Shown: positions 9,199 through 18,875 of the stretch, piece after piece | How positions within the stretch are numbered: position 1 is the stretch's first letter | How the letters are laid out: each line of letters begins with the position of its first letter | Assembly (NCBI RefSeq): GCF_001541095.1 | Contig: NZ_LMXH01000001.1 | Span: forward strand, 125,536 to 189,535 | Direction: 5' to 3' | Length of the DNA stretch: 64,000 nt | Source: Paenibacillus sp. FJAT-26967 | GTDB lineage: Bacteria > Bacillota > Bacilli > Paenibacillales > NBRC-103111 | Translations under genes and position numbers: made by a program | Notes under the pieces: model-generated | Database searches by the model: none | What the model was told of the DNA's origin: nothing | Seen by the model: the letters and a program-made list of their open reading frames with translations, nothing else

Positions 9199-11102
9199 TA
9201 CCAGTCTTATTAGGCGGCTATGCGTTCATCGTCATTGCAGGCAGCCTGCTGCTGGAAGCTTACGCGGTCTGGATATGTCTGGCAGCATCCCTGGTGCTGG
9301 CACTGGCTCTGCAGCAGATCAATAAGCGCCGGATGCAGGCAACTGTTCCAGCTTATCGCTCTGCTAAGGATACGGGTACGGCACTCCCGGAGGATAGCTC
9401 GGCAGAGAATAGGCAGCCGTCGTCCGATATCCTGGATAGTTTGTTCGATCACAGTCCGAGCCCGGTCGGGTTGACGGACGATGCAGGGCGTTTCCAGCGT
9501 GTCAGCCGGACACTGGAACGTTTGCTGGGTGTTCCGACGAATCAGCTTATCGGGACGACATTCGACAGCTTTATTTCGGAGGAACAACAGGCATCCCTCA
9601 GAAAGCGTTACACGATGATGAAGCTGGGCACTCCGCAAGTGTTCGATACGTCCGTCCTGCACCGCAGCGGCTACCGGGTTGATTTGACCACTACGGCCGT
9701 ACCTCTTGACGATCAGGGGAACAAGGACCGCTTTCTGTTTATGTTCCAGGATATTACGGAACGCAAGCGTGCGGATGAACAATTCAGGCATATGGCTTAC
9801 TATGATGACATGACGGGTCTGCCGAACAGACGGCTTTTCCGGGACCAGCTGACCGGGGCGCTCCGGTTAGCCGAAATTCATCACCAGTGTGTAGCCGTGC
9901 TGTATGTGGATATTGACGGCTTCAAGCTGTTTAATGACTGTTTCGGTTATGACTATGGCGATATGCTGCTTCTGCAAGTAGGGGAACGCTTCACCCGGTG
10001 CATTTCCGACAATGATTTTATAGCCAGAACCGAGGGCGATGAATTTGCCTTTTTCTATACACAAATTGAAGGACGGGAACAGGCGATGCTGCTGGCCGGT
10101 CAGCTTCAGGCTGTTCTGGAGCAGCCCTTCATACTTGATCAGGTTGAACTGCATGTGACGGCAAGCGTTGGCATTTCCCTGCTCTCCCGAGAGAGTGAAG
10201 ATGCGGACACGCTGATGAAGCAGGCCAACATGGCCGTCACAAGAGCCAAGGAGAACGGCAAGAGCGATATTGTGCTCTTTAGCTCCGAGATGAGATCCCT
10301 CGCTCTGCAGAAGCTCCAGCTTGAGAATGATCTGCGGCGTGCGATTGCGGGCCATGAATTCGTGCTGCATTATCAGCCTCAGGTAGAAATTGAGAGCGGG
10401 AAGATCATTGGAATGGAGGCCCTCATTCGCTGGAACCATCCGATGAAGGGCAGTATTCCACCCGGAGATTTTATTCCGTACGCAGAACAATCCGGCCTGA
10501 TTGTCGCCATATCGGAATGGGTGCTGCTTGAGGCGTGTCAGCAGAATAAAGCTTGGCAGGACGCCGGGCTTCCGAAAGTACCCGTATCGGTTAACCTCTC
10601 CTCCAGGCAGTTTCTGCAGCATAACCTCAAGAACAAAGTGAATGAGGTGCTTCGGCATACCGGCCTCGCTCCGGAATACCTCGAGCTGGAGATTACAGAA
10701 GGGATGACCATGGATGTGGAGCATGCGATTGCTTCCCTGGTCGAGCTGAAGCAGTTGGGCGTGCAGGTGAGCATTGATGATTTCGGAACAGGCTACAGCT
10801 CGCTTTCTTATCTCAAAAAATTCCCGGTCGACCGGCTGAAAATCGACCGTTCTTTCGTCCGAGATATTATGGACGATCCGAGTGACGCTGCTATTGTGGC
10901 GACGATCATCTCGATTACCCGCCATTTGAATCTGAAAGTAATTGCCGAAGGGGTAGAGACAGAAGAACAGCTGTCCTTTCTCCACCGCAACCAATGCCAT
11001 GAAGTACAAGGGTATTGGTTTAGTCCTCCGCTGAATGCAGAGAAGATGGGGACGCTCCTGGGAAGAATTACATGCCGGGCGAGTCAGCATGTCGAAGCTT
11101 AG
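9195..11102 (+). CDS. PAS-GGDEF-EAL cyclic-di-GMP protein
   Basis: 635 residues: two N-terminal hydrophobic helices (about 5-42), a PAS domain (about 75-195), GGDEF (about 205-365) and EAL (about 375-625). The cyclase signature is degenerate, E-G-D-E-F at 280-284 instead of GGDEF, so cyclase activity is uncertain. The EAL side looks intact: MEALIRW, VNLSSRQF, LEITEG, DDFGTGYSSLSYL and AEGVET supply the metal and catalytic residues. It is therefore most likely a c-di-GMP phosphodiesterase. Translationally coupled to the preceding kinase, suggesting shared signal input. Confidence 0.88.
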   Translation: MIPVLLGGYAFIVIAGSLLLEAYAVWICLAASLVLALALQQINKRRMQATVPAYRSAKDTGTALPEDSSAENRQPSSDILDSLFDHSPSPVGLTDDAGRFQRVSRTLERLLGVPTNQLIGTTFDSFISEEQQASLRKRYTMMKLGTPQVFDTSVLHRSGYRVDLTTTAVPLDDQGNKDRFLFMFQDITERKRADEQFRHMAYYDDMTGLPNRRLFRDQLTGALRLAEIHHQCVAVLYVDIDGFKLFNDCFGYDYGDMLLLQVGERFTRCISDNDFIARTEGDEFAFFYTQIEGREQAMLLAGQLQAVLEQPFILDQVELHVTASVGISLLSRESEDADTLMKQANMAVTRAKENGKSDIVLFSSEMRSLALQKLQLENDLRRAIAGHEFVLHYQPQVEIESGKIIGMEALIRWNHPMKGSIPPGDFIPYAEQSGLIVAISEWVLLEACQQNKAWQDAGLPKVPVSVNLSSRQFLQHNLKNKVNEVLRHTGLAPEYLELEITEGMTMDVEHAIASLVELKQLGVQVSIDDFGTGYSSLSYLKKFPVDRLKIDRSFVRDIMDDPSDAAIVATIISITRHLNLKVIAEGVETEEQLSFLHRNQCHEVQGYWFSPPLNAEKMGTLLGRITCRASQHVEA

Positions 11103-11142
11103 CATGGCGGCAGAAGCTAGCTCTATAGCGCAGGTGCACAGC

Positions 11143-11174
11143 AAAAAGCCCGGATCCGGTGATCCGGGCTTTAG
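11143..11174. terminator. Bidirectional terminator
   Basis: AAAGCCCGGATC-cggt-GATCCGGGCTTT, with A-rich sequence on the left and T-rich on the right. It separates the convergent GGDEF-EAL gene and the leftward gene ending at 11189. Confidence 0.8.
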
Positions 11175-11188
11175 ATATGGGGGTCCGC

Positions 11189-11749
11189 TCAATGAACGGA
11201 CATATTATCGATCTCGTTCAATTTGAACAAGTAGACCTTTTTCTCATCGACGTGATATACCGATACATTCCCGCTCTCTTCATCAAAGTTGAGAACCCGG
11301 CAAGGCAGGCTGAGTCGAATTCCTGCGCCTTTAACTACGGACAAACGGATTAAAGTGTTAGCTTTAATGATTCTCCGCAGGTTCTCCTCCAGTGTCTCGT
11401 AATTGGATGTAAGCGGATCAGATGAGCTGGCTTGAGCGGGTTTAGAAGCTTGAACTGGGTTAGCTCCGGCCTCCGGGACAGAAATAGAATCCTTGGTCTC
11501 CGTTGAGTTAAAGCTTGCTGCTGCAGGTAGTGATGCAGCACCTGAGCCTTCCTTGCTGCCGGAAGGTTCGTTTAACTCAATCAGCTTGCCGAGTTGAATC
11601 CCCTCGATGATGCGATAGTCTTTGAACTGGGCGTTATTCAACGTCTGAAGCAGGCTTTGCAGAGCAAGTCCATTCGTTTCTTCCTCAATCAGTATATTCA
11701 CGGTGAAGAGATGGCCCTGTTTCGATGATTGGTTCTTGTTGTTTGGCAT
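11189..11749 (-). CDS. Hypothetical protein
   Basis: 186 residues. An N-terminal conserved-looking part (HLFTVNILIEEETNG, about 13-60), a Ser/Ala/Pro-rich linker (about 70-115) and a C-terminal beta-rich part (about 125-186; VSVYHVDEKKVYLFKLNEI). The layout, two small domains joined by a low-complexity linker, suggests a cytoplasmic adaptor-like protein, but I recognise neither domain. Convergent with the c-di-GMP gene and divergent from yunC. Confidence 0.55.
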   Translation of the reverse strand: MPNNKNQSSKQGHLFTVNILIEEETNGLALQSLLQTLNNAQFKDYRIIEGIQLGKLIELNEPSGSKEGSGAASLPAAASFNSTETKDSISVPEAGANPVQASKPAQASSSDPLTSNYETLEENLRRIIKANTLIRLSVVKGAGIRLSLPCRVLNFDEESGNVSVYHVDEKKVYLFKLNEIDNMSVH

Positions 11750-11886
11750 GCGACCTCCGACATACGATTTCTAGTCTTTTCTAACTATATCATGATTAGG
11801 TCTTTAGTTATAGATGTATTCGCGCACAGATTCATACGCCCGGGCATATACTGCCTAGTGATTCCAAGCGAGGAGATGTGGCGATC

Positions 11887-12189
11887 ATGATGAGAGTGGA
11901 ACCCATCGAACTGGACGGACGGACCGTCGTAGCTATTGAAGTCAAATTACCAAAAACAACACTCCTGGTAGTTACGACAGATAAAGGGTATATCATGTGC
12001 GGAGCACTGGATGTCGGTTTATTGAATGAACGTTTGAGTGACCGTAACATTATCGCGGCAAGAGCGACTGGAGTCAGAACCATCGGCGAACTGCTTGACG
12101 CCCCTCTGGAATCCGTTACCCATACGGCCGAAGCTCTCGGCGTCCTGCCGGGTATGACAGGCAGGGAAGCCATTCGCAAAATGCTGTAA
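11887..12189 (+). CDS. yunC: YunC-like protein (DUF1805)
   Basis: About 100 residues matching the YunC/DUF1805 family: LPKTTLLVV, GYIMCGALDVGLLNERL and GVRTIGELLDAPLESVT are family signatures. The GTG at 11878 is only 2 nt after AGGAG, so the ATG at 11887 (or 11890) is the better start. The function is not established; in Bacillus subtilis yunC lies near purine-catabolism genes, but no such genes are beside it here. Confidence 0.85.
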   Translation: MMRVEPIELDGRTVVAIEVKLPKTTLLVVTTDKGYIMCGALDVGLLNERLSDRNIIAARATGVRTIGELLDAPLESVTHTAEALGVLPGMTGREAIRKML

Positions 12190-12205
12190 CGGACGGTACT
12201 GGAAG

Positions 12206-12250
12206 AAGGATGCAGGTTCTGCAAGCTGTTTGCGGAACCTCATCCTTTTT
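12206..12250 (+). terminator. Rho-independent terminator
   Basis: AAGGATGCAGGTTCTGC pairs with GCGGAACCTCATCCTT (one internal mismatch), followed by T6. Confidence 0.8.
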
Positions 12251-12440
12251 TAGGCGTATGTAGAAGAAATGTGTGTTACTTACACACTATACGTAGGATT
12301 TAGATGGAATGGGAGGGTAGCGGAGGGAGGAATCTCAAATTATTATTACACCGGATACTTCTGTCCTTGGCTGCCCTCGCTCATGCGCTGAATAGAGCTT
12401 TAACAATATTTAAACCAATTGCTGCAAGGGGGAAACAGTC

Positions 12441-12857
12441 ATGGCGACGGTTGTCTTACATAAAGTTACGGGAAAAGTATATCTTCTGCTCGGAACAGGT
12501 TATGGCGCCTATTATTCAGAAAGTCCGAGCTTCATCGGGGGCGCTTTATTCCCCCACGAAAGAAGCGGAGAAATACCGGTAGCGGCGGTGTGCGGAGAAG
12601 ACGGGGAAATCGAATGGATGTATACAGATGATCTGCAGGTTGTGGAAGTTGACGGCATTCGGGTATCGGAAATCTACGGCCGGATTCAAGGCAAATATGT
12701 GCTTGTAACTGCTGCTGCAGGGCATGATGAAACGCAAGAGGAGGAGCCTGAGTATGAGAACTGCCCCGGCTGCGACAGGGTTGTGCCATCCACAGTGAGG
12801 GTGTGTCCCGGCTGCGGACTTACTCTGATCAGTGAAGAGGAAGAGGAGGAACGTTGA
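12441..12857 (+). CDS. Hypothetical protein with C-terminal zinc ribbon
   Basis: 138 residues. The first 90 form an unrecognised beta-rich domain (VVLHKVTGKVYLLLGTGYG). Residues about 108-131 are a zinc ribbon with two knuckles, CPGCDRVVPSTVRVCPGCG, followed by an acidic tail. AAGGGGGAAA supports the ATG at 12441. The zinc ribbon suggests nucleic-acid or protein binding; nothing in the context narrows it. Confidence 0.6.
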   Translation: MATVVLHKVTGKVYLLLGTGYGAYYSESPSFIGGALFPHERSGEIPVAAVCGEDGEIEWMYTDDLQVVEVDGIRVSEIYGRIQGKYVLVTAAAGHDETQEEEPEYENCPGCDRVVPSTVRVCPGCGLTLISEEEEEER

Positions 12858-12962
12858 GCTGTTCGCGGGAAGTGGAGAGCATGCTTACCAGTTGGAGGTT
12901 ATCCCCCCATCTGTATTATACTTAAGAAGTGAACCAGACCCTTATTAGGAGGAAACGAATCC

Positions 12963-13451
12963 ATGTTTAATAATCTGAGTGAGTTTCAGCAAGAATGGAA
13001 GAATGAAGCGGCAATAACGTTGAACGTGCTGAACGCCCTGACAGATGAATCACTGAATCAGAGCATCGCGGCGGATCACTTCTCGTTAGGCGAGCTGGGA
13101 TGGCATTTGACAGTTACTATGCATGGTCTTCTGTCTGCCGTTGGTTTACAGTTTGAAGGCCCGGGAAGCGAGAAGGATCTGCCCGAGTCTGCTTCGGCAA
13201 TCGCGGAAGCTTACGAGCGGACAAGCAATGGCGCGCTTGAGGCGATACAAACCCAATGGACCGACGAAACCCTTCAGCAATCTAAGCCGCTGTTCGGCCA
13301 GGAGATCCCGATTTTTGCTCTCTTGCGGATGCTGCTTCAGCATCAGGTTCATCACCGCGGTCAGATGAGCGTCCTGATGCGCCAGGCGGATCTGACGGTT
13401 CCAGGCATCTATGGTCCGAACAAGGAACAAAGTCAAATGATGCGCAAATAA
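12963..13451 (+). CDS. DinB-family protein
   Basis: 162 residues with the DinB/YfiT four-helix bundle pattern: metal-ligand histidines occur in GWHLTVTMHG (helix 2) and in LQHQVHHRGQMSVLM (helix 4, H-x-x-H-H). Members are metal-dependent thiol transferases or damage-inducible proteins. TAGGAGGAA lies 7 nt upstream. Single gene, closed by a strong terminator. Confidence 0.82.
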   Translation: MFNNLSEFQQEWKNEAAITLNVLNALTDESLNQSIAADHFSLGELGWHLTVTMHGLLSAVGLQFEGPGSEKDLPESASAIAEAYERTSNGALEAIQTQWTDETLQQSKPLFGQEIPIFALLRMLLQHQVHHRGQMSVLMRQADLTVPGIYGPNKEQSQMMRK

Positions 13452-13502
13452 GCCTGCAATTCCGGCTTAACTTGCGTTTCCAATTGTGCAACGAAGTTTA
13501 AA

Positions 13503-13537
13503 CAACACCAAGCTATCCTGCTTGGTGTTGTTTTTTT
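13503..13537 (+). terminator. Rho-independent terminator
   Basis: CAACACCAAGC-tatcct-GCTTGGTGTTG followed by T8. Perfect 11-bp stem after the DinB gene. Confidence 0.9.
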
Positions 13538-13629
13538 TAGAGACGCATGAGTATAAAGAATGTGTTACTCTTGCAATAAGGTAATATTTAACACAATTAT
13601 ACGGATGGAAGTGTCTGGGGGAATATCGG

Positions 13630-13932
13630 ATGAAAATGAGGTTTCGCGATCAGCCTATCACGTTATCTTGGCGGTACTTTGTCATCTACTTGATCATCAG
13701 TCTAGCTGTGGAAGTAACAGCGTTCTCTGTTTCCAGGCTCCCTTCTATAGATGAAGGGGCTGCGATGGTGACGTTTATCTGTTTTCTACCCCTTAGTGCG
13801 TTACTCGCGCTATTTGCTCTTTTTATCGGTATCATGATCAGTTTTCAAAACCGGAAGTATTATCAGTCTCTTCTGCTTGTGCTGGCAGTCGCGGGGAGTT
13901 ACATAGGTGTCTTTGCTATTTTCGCTTTTTGA
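13630..13932 (+). CDS. Small membrane protein, unknown
   Basis: 100 residues with three hydrophobic helices (about 16-34, 45-70, 78-100) and a basic N-terminus (MKMRFRDQP). The preceding GGGGGAATATCGG is only a moderate ribosome binding site. No family recognised. Confidence 0.5.
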   Translation: MKMRFRDQPITLSWRYFVIYLIISLAVEVTAFSVSRLPSIDEGAAMVTFICFLPLSALLALFALFIGIMISFQNRKYYQSLLLVLAVAGSYIGVFAIFAF

Positions 13933-14058
13933 TCAGGCAATGATTTCCAAAAATGTTCCGTACGTGGTACGATAGACCGAATTCATAGAGAAGCCAAGTC
14001 TGGCTTCCTTTAAGGAATTCAGCTAAATAAAGAGAGGGTAATAAGGGGGAGAAAGCTG

Positions 14059-14865
14059 GTGGAAGAAATCTTGCGTGCGGCCAAGAAACTGGCCATTCAA
14101 ACGGCGCTTCAAGCCGGACAAGAAGCCAAAAACCGTTTTGAGAATTTAAACAGCATTTTAGTAAAAGATGATTTCGGTGATATGGTGACTGAAGTGGATC
14201 ATCTGGCGGAAGAAATTATTGTAAATGGAATCAGCAGGCATTTTCCTGATCATGTCATAGATAGTGAAGAAGCCGGTCACAACGGGAAAACGAGCGATTG
14301 GGTGTGGGTGGTAGACCCGCTTGACGGAACGAACAATTACGCGATCGGAATGCCGCTCTATTCCACAACTCTGGCGCTTTTGTACAGGGGAAAACCTGTC
14401 CTCGGCGTCGTGTATGAGCCGATGGTAGACCGGTTGTTTGTCACGATGGCGGAAAAAGGGGCTTACTGCAACAATGTGCGCATCCAAGTCAAGAAGAATG
14501 AAAAGATTCAGAGAAGCTCAATCGGCTGGATCCAAGGCCATGCTGTGCAGAACGAAGCCAAGGCCGTACAACTCCGTCATTATTTGGATGTTAACGTAAG
14601 ACGGATGATGAGATTATGGGCGCCGACTATTCAGTGGTGCATGCTGGCTAAAGGCGACTTGGACGGAATCGTCCTGTATAATTCAGAGAGCAGTGATTTA
14701 TACGCGGGTATTCTGCTGGTACAGGAAGCTGGCGGTATTGTGATTGACTACGAGGGCAATCCTTTTGAAGGCGGAAGTGCGGAGCATTATCTGATTGCCT
14801 GCCACCCGGAACATAAAGAGTACTTTATGGAGCTGGTCCGTCAGGGATTGGGTAAGAAGGAGTAG
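14059..14865 (+). CDS. Inositol monophosphatase family protein
   Basis: 268 residues, usual length. The three metal motifs are present: DSEEAG (about 73-78), WVVDPLDGTNNYAIG (about 91-105, D-P-x-D-G-T) and the C-terminal SSDLYAGILLVQEAGG with its aspartate. The family hydrolyses inositol-1-phosphate, sugar bisphosphates or PAP, and the substrate cannot be chosen from sequence. The GTG start has GGGGGAG 8 nt upstream. Confidence 0.85.
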   Translation: MEEILRAAKKLAIQTALQAGQEAKNRFENLNSILVKDDFGDMVTEVDHLAEEIIVNGISRHFPDHVIDSEEAGHNGKTSDWVWVVDPLDGTNNYAIGMPLYSTTLALLYRGKPVLGVVYEPMVDRLFVTMAEKGAYCNNVRIQVKKNEKIQRSSIGWIQGHAVQNEAKAVQLRHYLDVNVRRMMRLWAPTIQWCMLAKGDLDGIVLYNSESSDLYAGILLVQEAGGIVIDYEGNPFEGGSAEHYLIACHPEHKEYFMELVRQGLGKKE

Positions 14866-14988
14866 CTGTATGAATCATTCACAGGATATACCCGCGCGCT
14901 GGAGGGTATGTATACAATTTGGCCGGGATATGCAGATTCCCGGTCAAACTTAACGGCTGCTTAGCATCCAGGGGAAGGAGGACGGAAC

Positions 14989-15852
14989 ATGAAGGATCGA
15001 ATTGTTATGATTACGGGCGCCAATTCGGGCATGGGACTGTCTACGGCAATAGAACTTGCGCGGCAAGGCGCCAGAGTGATCATGGTATGCCGCAGCAGAG
15101 AGCGGGGAGAACGGGCGCTTCAGGAAGCGGCCCAGCAAAGCGGTTCCCGGGAAATCCGGCTTATGATCTGTGATCTGGGATCGCTGGCGAGTATCCGGGG
15201 CTTTGCAGCAGAATTCAAGCGCAGCTATGACCGGCTTGATGTACTAATCAACAATGCCGGTGTCGTTTCGATTAAACGGGAGCTTACTGCAGACGGGTTT
15301 GAAATGATGCTGGGCGTGAACCATTTGGGCCATTTCCTGCTTACCAATCTGCTGCTCGGGCATCTGGAACGCTCCACACAGGGCAGGGTCATCGTGCTGT
15401 CTTCGGGAGCGCACAAAATCGGGAGAATTCATTGGGAGGATCCGACTTTAAGCCGCGGATTCAGTGTCTGGAAAGGCTATGCACAATCGAAGCTGGCCAA
15501 CCTTCTCTTTATGACCGAGCTTGCACAGCGGCTTAAGCACACGAACATAACGGTAAACAGCGTGCATCCCGGTGCTGTCAGTACGGGTTTAGGAGTCAAT
15601 CGGAACACGGGATTCGGTAAATCCATCCACGCACTGCTGAGACCTTTCTTCCAGACGCCGGCCGAAGGTGCCTCTACAGCAATTTATTTGGCAGCAAGTG
15701 ATGAAGTCCTTCGTACGACCGGGCAATATTACTATAAGAAAAAAGTGTCGCCCGTATCGGCCGCAGCCCGCGACCGGCAGCTTGCAGCCCGCTTCTGGGC
15801 CTGGAGTGAGCAGGAAGTGAAGCTGGAGGAGTCCGAGAATTATTTCGCATAA
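14989..15852 (+). CDS. Short-chain dehydrogenase/reductase (retinol-dehydrogenase-like)
   Basis: 287 residues with the classical SDR signatures: cofactor loop TGANSGMGLSTA (8-19), LINNAG at about 84-89, the catalytic Ser in VLSSGAH and Y-x-x-x-K in GYAQSKLANLLF. The R after the first strand (VCRSRERG) suggests NADPH preference. Similar to the RDH/WW-oxidoreductase-like clade. GGAAGGAGG precedes the ATG. Confidence 0.88.
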   Translation: MKDRIVMITGANSGMGLSTAIELARQGARVIMVCRSRERGERALQEAAQQSGSREIRLMICDLGSLASIRGFAAEFKRSYDRLDVLINNAGVVSIKRELTADGFEMMLGVNHLGHFLLTNLLLGHLERSTQGRVIVLSSGAHKIGRIHWEDPTLSRGFSVWKGYAQSKLANLLFMTELAQRLKHTNITVNSVHPGAVSTGLGVNRNTGFGKSIHALLRPFFQTPAEGASTAIYLAASDEVLRTTGQYYYKKKVSPVSAAARDRQLAARFWAWSEQEVKLEESENYFA

Positions 15853-15942
15853 CCGGAATCATTCCATTCACCGTTAAGATATCATCACAATACTCTGCGG
15901 GAGGGTAGCGGCTTCCTGCGGTTAAATAGGTTAAATCTCCAT

Positions 15943-16008
15943 CCCCTCCTGGAAACTTATTGGGCCAGCCTTTAGGCTGAACTCGTAAATTCCAGGGGGG
16001 GCTTTTTG
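15943..16008 (+). terminator. Rho-independent terminator
   Basis: CCTCCTGGAA pairs with TTCCAGGGGG; an inner CAGCC-ttta-GGCTG hairpin is nested in the loop; the stem is followed by GCTTTTTG. Confidence 0.7.
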
Positions 16009-16229
16009 TATGAGTTCAGCCGAATAACCCCGCAGCCGCGGGCTTTCCAAGCCGAGTTTACCGACTTTCAGGTAATTGCCATCTTTTCATATTCGCAGTT
16101 TGGGTAAGCAAGGGGAAGGAATGTGAATAGTCTAATCGGGCTTCATGCGGCTACAATAAAATCATGCACGGAAGAGGCCTGGATGAGGCAGGCTCCGTAC
16201 AGGCAAGTTTAGATAAAGGAGAGGGTTAG

Positions 16230-17774
16230 ATGAGAACGTGGCGGAGTAAGTGGAACAAGTTTGGGAAAATCGCGCTGACAGCTTTATTGTCGGGCTCGAT
16301 TCTGGCGGGGTGCGCCAAGGAAGAAGATGCAAGCGGGAGTAAAAATGGAAGCGCTCTCGGAGAGAAAGCGGTCACGCTGAATATGATGACCTTCTCTCAT
16401 ACGAACTGGCCTTATAAAGAAGACTGGCCGATTTACAAATTCCTGAAAGAGAAAACGAATGTATCTTTCAAGGTGCAGCCTGTCATGAGCGATTATGCAA
16501 CAACGATGAACTTGGCGATCTCATCCGGAGAAATACCGGATCTGATGATGGTCAACAGCTTGAAGGCGGCGAATACCCACGGATCAAGCGGAGCTTTCGT
16601 CAATTTCTTCGATCATCTGGACAAGATGCCGAATTATAAGAAATTCCTGGAGGATCATCCGGATGTGAAAGCATCCATTCTGTCTCCGGACGGGAAGAAC
16701 TTTTTTATGCCGCTCTACGGTCTGGAGCAGCAGTCGCGCCGCTCCTGGCTTTTCAGAGACGACGTGTTCAAGAAGCATGGCTTGACGCCTCCGACCACCT
16801 ACGACGAGCTGTATACCGTATCCAAAAAACTGAAGGAGCTGTACCCGGGCAGCTATCCGATTGCCGTCTTCAACGGCTTGTCACCGCTGGTTAACATGGC
16901 TCCGGGCTTCGGAACAGAAAGCGAATACTACTACGATTACGACAAGAAGGAATGGCGTTACGGCCCGTCCGAGAACAACTACAAGACGATGGTCACGTAC
17001 ATGAACAAGTTCTACAAGGAAGGTCTTGTCGCTCCCGACTTCATGGCGCATAAACGGAAGCAGTTCAACGACCTGCTGCTGCAGAACAAAGCCTTCATTG
17101 CCAGCGACTACATCGGCATTATGGATGAGCTTCCGCTGACGCTAGGAGACAAAGCCTCCGAGTTCAGCCTGGACTACATGATTCCTCCTGTAGGCTCGCC
17201 GGAAGGCAAAGCGCAGAACGTATTCGGTGGCCTTCAGGCGGACGGTTTTGTAGTCTCCGCCAATTCCAAGGAGCGTGATCTGCTTCTGGCTTATATGGAC
17301 TTCCTCTTCTCTCCGGAAGGAATCGAGCTGGCGACTTGGGGCAAGGAAGGCGAGACATTCACGACAGAGAACGGTACGCGGAAGTTCAAAGCGGATTATA
17401 AAGGGTTCGGAGATCTGAGAACCAAGACGGGAATAGCCACAATCGGTGCTCATACCGTTCTGGATATGAAAGCTTACGACTCCATGAATTCCCCCAAGAT
17501 GCAGGCAGCTATGAGCAAAGTCGCTAAATATGAGACGAAGACGCAGCCGCGTCTTGCTTATACGAATGAAGAGAATGAAGTGATCAGCATGACAGGCGAA
17601 GCGGTCAAGAAATACAAGGAAGAGCAGATTGCGAAATTCATTCTTGGCCAGAAGAGTATGGACGAGTGGGATGCTTACGTAGCCGAGATCAATAAGCTTG
17701 GCGTGCAAAAGGTGCTGGATGTTCATAAAGCGGCGTTTGAACGCAACCAGAAGTTCTTAAACGAAAGCAAATAA
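16230..17774 (+). CDS. Sugar ABC transporter substrate-binding lipoprotein (LplA-like)
   Basis: 514 residues. Lipoprotein signal peptide with lipobox LAGC (Cys28) after a hydrophobic stretch. The mature part is a family-1 type solute-binding protein (MMTFSHTNWPYKEDWPIYKFLKEKTNV, ISSGEIPDLMMV). It heads an ABC importer with the two permeases at 17918 and 18876; no ATPase gene is present, as in other Lpl/Yte systems that share MsmX-type ATPases. The substrate is probably an oligosaccharide. Confidence 0.88.
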   Translation: MRTWRSKWNKFGKIALTALLSGSILAGCAKEEDASGSKNGSALGEKAVTLNMMTFSHTNWPYKEDWPIYKFLKEKTNVSFKVQPVMSDYATTMNLAISSGEIPDLMMVNSLKAANTHGSSGAFVNFFDHLDKMPNYKKFLEDHPDVKASILSPDGKNFFMPLYGLEQQSRRSWLFRDDVFKKHGLTPPTTYDELYTVSKKLKELYPGSYPIAVFNGLSPLVNMAPGFGTESEYYYDYDKKEWRYGPSENNYKTMVTYMNKFYKEGLVAPDFMAHKRKQFNDLLLQNKAFIASDYIGIMDELPLTLGDKASEFSLDYMIPPVGSPEGKAQNVFGGLQADGFVVSANSKERDLLLAYMDFLFSPEGIELATWGKEGETFTTENGTRKFKADYKGFGDLRTKTGIATIGAHTVLDMKAYDSMNSPKMQAAMSKVAKYETKTQPRLAYTNEENEVISMTGEAVKKYKEEQIAKFILGQKSMDEWDAYVAEINKLGVQKVLDVHKAAFERNQKFLNESK

Positions 17775-17815
17775 GAGAGCGGACCACTAGCCGCTTCAAC
17801 TTCGTCAGATAGAAA

Positions 17816-17875
17816 TTCCTCCGGCCGCGGATTCAGGAAATTCTGACTTTCTCGGAACGGAGGAGCTTTATCTAT
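17816..17875 (+). terminator. Intercistronic hairpin between binding protein and permease genes
   Basis: TTCCTCCG (17816-17823) pairs with CGGAGGA (17858-17864); an inner GAAA/TTTC pairing lies in the loop and GCTTTA follows. Such hairpins often stabilise or attenuate transcripts so that binding protein exceeds permease; this role is inferred. Confidence 0.45.
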
Positions 17876-17917
17876 AAGTCTCTTCTAAGAATTTTACAGA
17901 AAAGGGGGAAGAATCCC

Positions 17918-18862
17918 TTGCAGGTATCAACGAAAGTGACGAGAAAAGCGAAGGAGAACTTGTCCTTTGGACGCAAGCTCAGACGGGATAAGTATTTGCT
18001 CCTCCTCCTGCTGCCCTGCCTGCTTTATTATCTCGTATTTAAATATGCACCCATCTTTGGCGTAGTCATCGCGTTTAAGAATTTCAATCTGTTTAAGGGC
18101 GTAATGGAAAGCGACTGGGTCGGCCTGAAGTATTTCTCCATGTTTTTCGGCAGTCCGGACTTCTGGCCTGTCCTTCGCAATACGTTCCTGCTCGGTCTGT
18201 ACAAGCTGATCTTCGGTTTTCCGGCGCCGATCATTCTCGCACTGCTGATTAACGAAGTCCGCAAGTCGATTATGAAAAGATTCGTCCAGACTATCAGCTA
18301 CCTGCCGCATTTTATATCCAACGTAGTTGTGGCGGGGATTGCGGTGATGTTCCTGTCGCCGACCAGCGGAATTGTGAACCAGCTCCTGAGCGCGATCGGA
18401 GCGGAACGGATCAATTTCCTCGTGGAAGCCTCCTGGTTCCGTTCCATCTATGTATCGACGGACGTCTGGCAGCACATCGGATGGGGAACCATCATTTATC
18501 TGGCGGCGCTGACGGCTATAGATCCGCAGATGTATGAAGCGGCCCGGATGGACGGGGCCAACCGCTGGAAGCAGATGCTGCATATTACTCTTCCGGGGAT
18601 TACCCCGGCGATCGTCATCATTTTAATTCTGGATATTGGTAAAATACTGGAAATTGGATTCGAAAAAGTATATTTGCTGGCAACGCCGGCCACCTATGAG
18701 ACCGCCGATATCATTTCGACTTACGTATACCGGGTTGGCTTAACTCAGGGAAATTACAGTTATGCGACCGCGATTGACTTGTTTACCGGGATCATCAGCT
18801 TTATCTTCATCATCGCGGCTAACGCCTTCAGCCGCAAAGTCAGCGGAAGCAGCATCTGGTAG
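17918..18862 (+). CDS. Sugar ABC transporter permease (LplB/YteP family)
   Basis: 314 residues from a TTG preceded by AAGGGGGAAG. About six membrane helices (first at LLLLLPCLLYYLVFKYAPI). The EAA loop that contacts the ATPase is YEAARMDGANRWKQMLHITLPG. Partner of the second permease 14 nt downstream. Confidence 0.9.
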   Translation: MQVSTKVTRKAKENLSFGRKLRRDKYLLLLLLPCLLYYLVFKYAPIFGVVIAFKNFNLFKGVMESDWVGLKYFSMFFGSPDFWPVLRNTFLLGLYKLIFGFPAPIILALLINEVRKSIMKRFVQTISYLPHFISNVVVAGIAVMFLSPTSGIVNQLLSAIGAERINFLVEASWFRSIYVSTDVWQHIGWGTIIYLAALTAIDPQMYEAARMDGANRWKQMLHITLPGITPAIVIILILDIGKILEIGFEKVYLLATPATYETADIISTYVYRVGLTQGNYSYATAIDLFTGIISFIFIIAANAFSRKVSGSSIW

Positions 18863-18875
18863 AGGGGGAGAAGAT

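Noticed and set aside
18762-18875. Longer start for the second sugar permease
   Set aside because: The extension lies inside the previous permease gene and has no ribosome binding site; AGAGGGGGAG fits the ATG at 18876.
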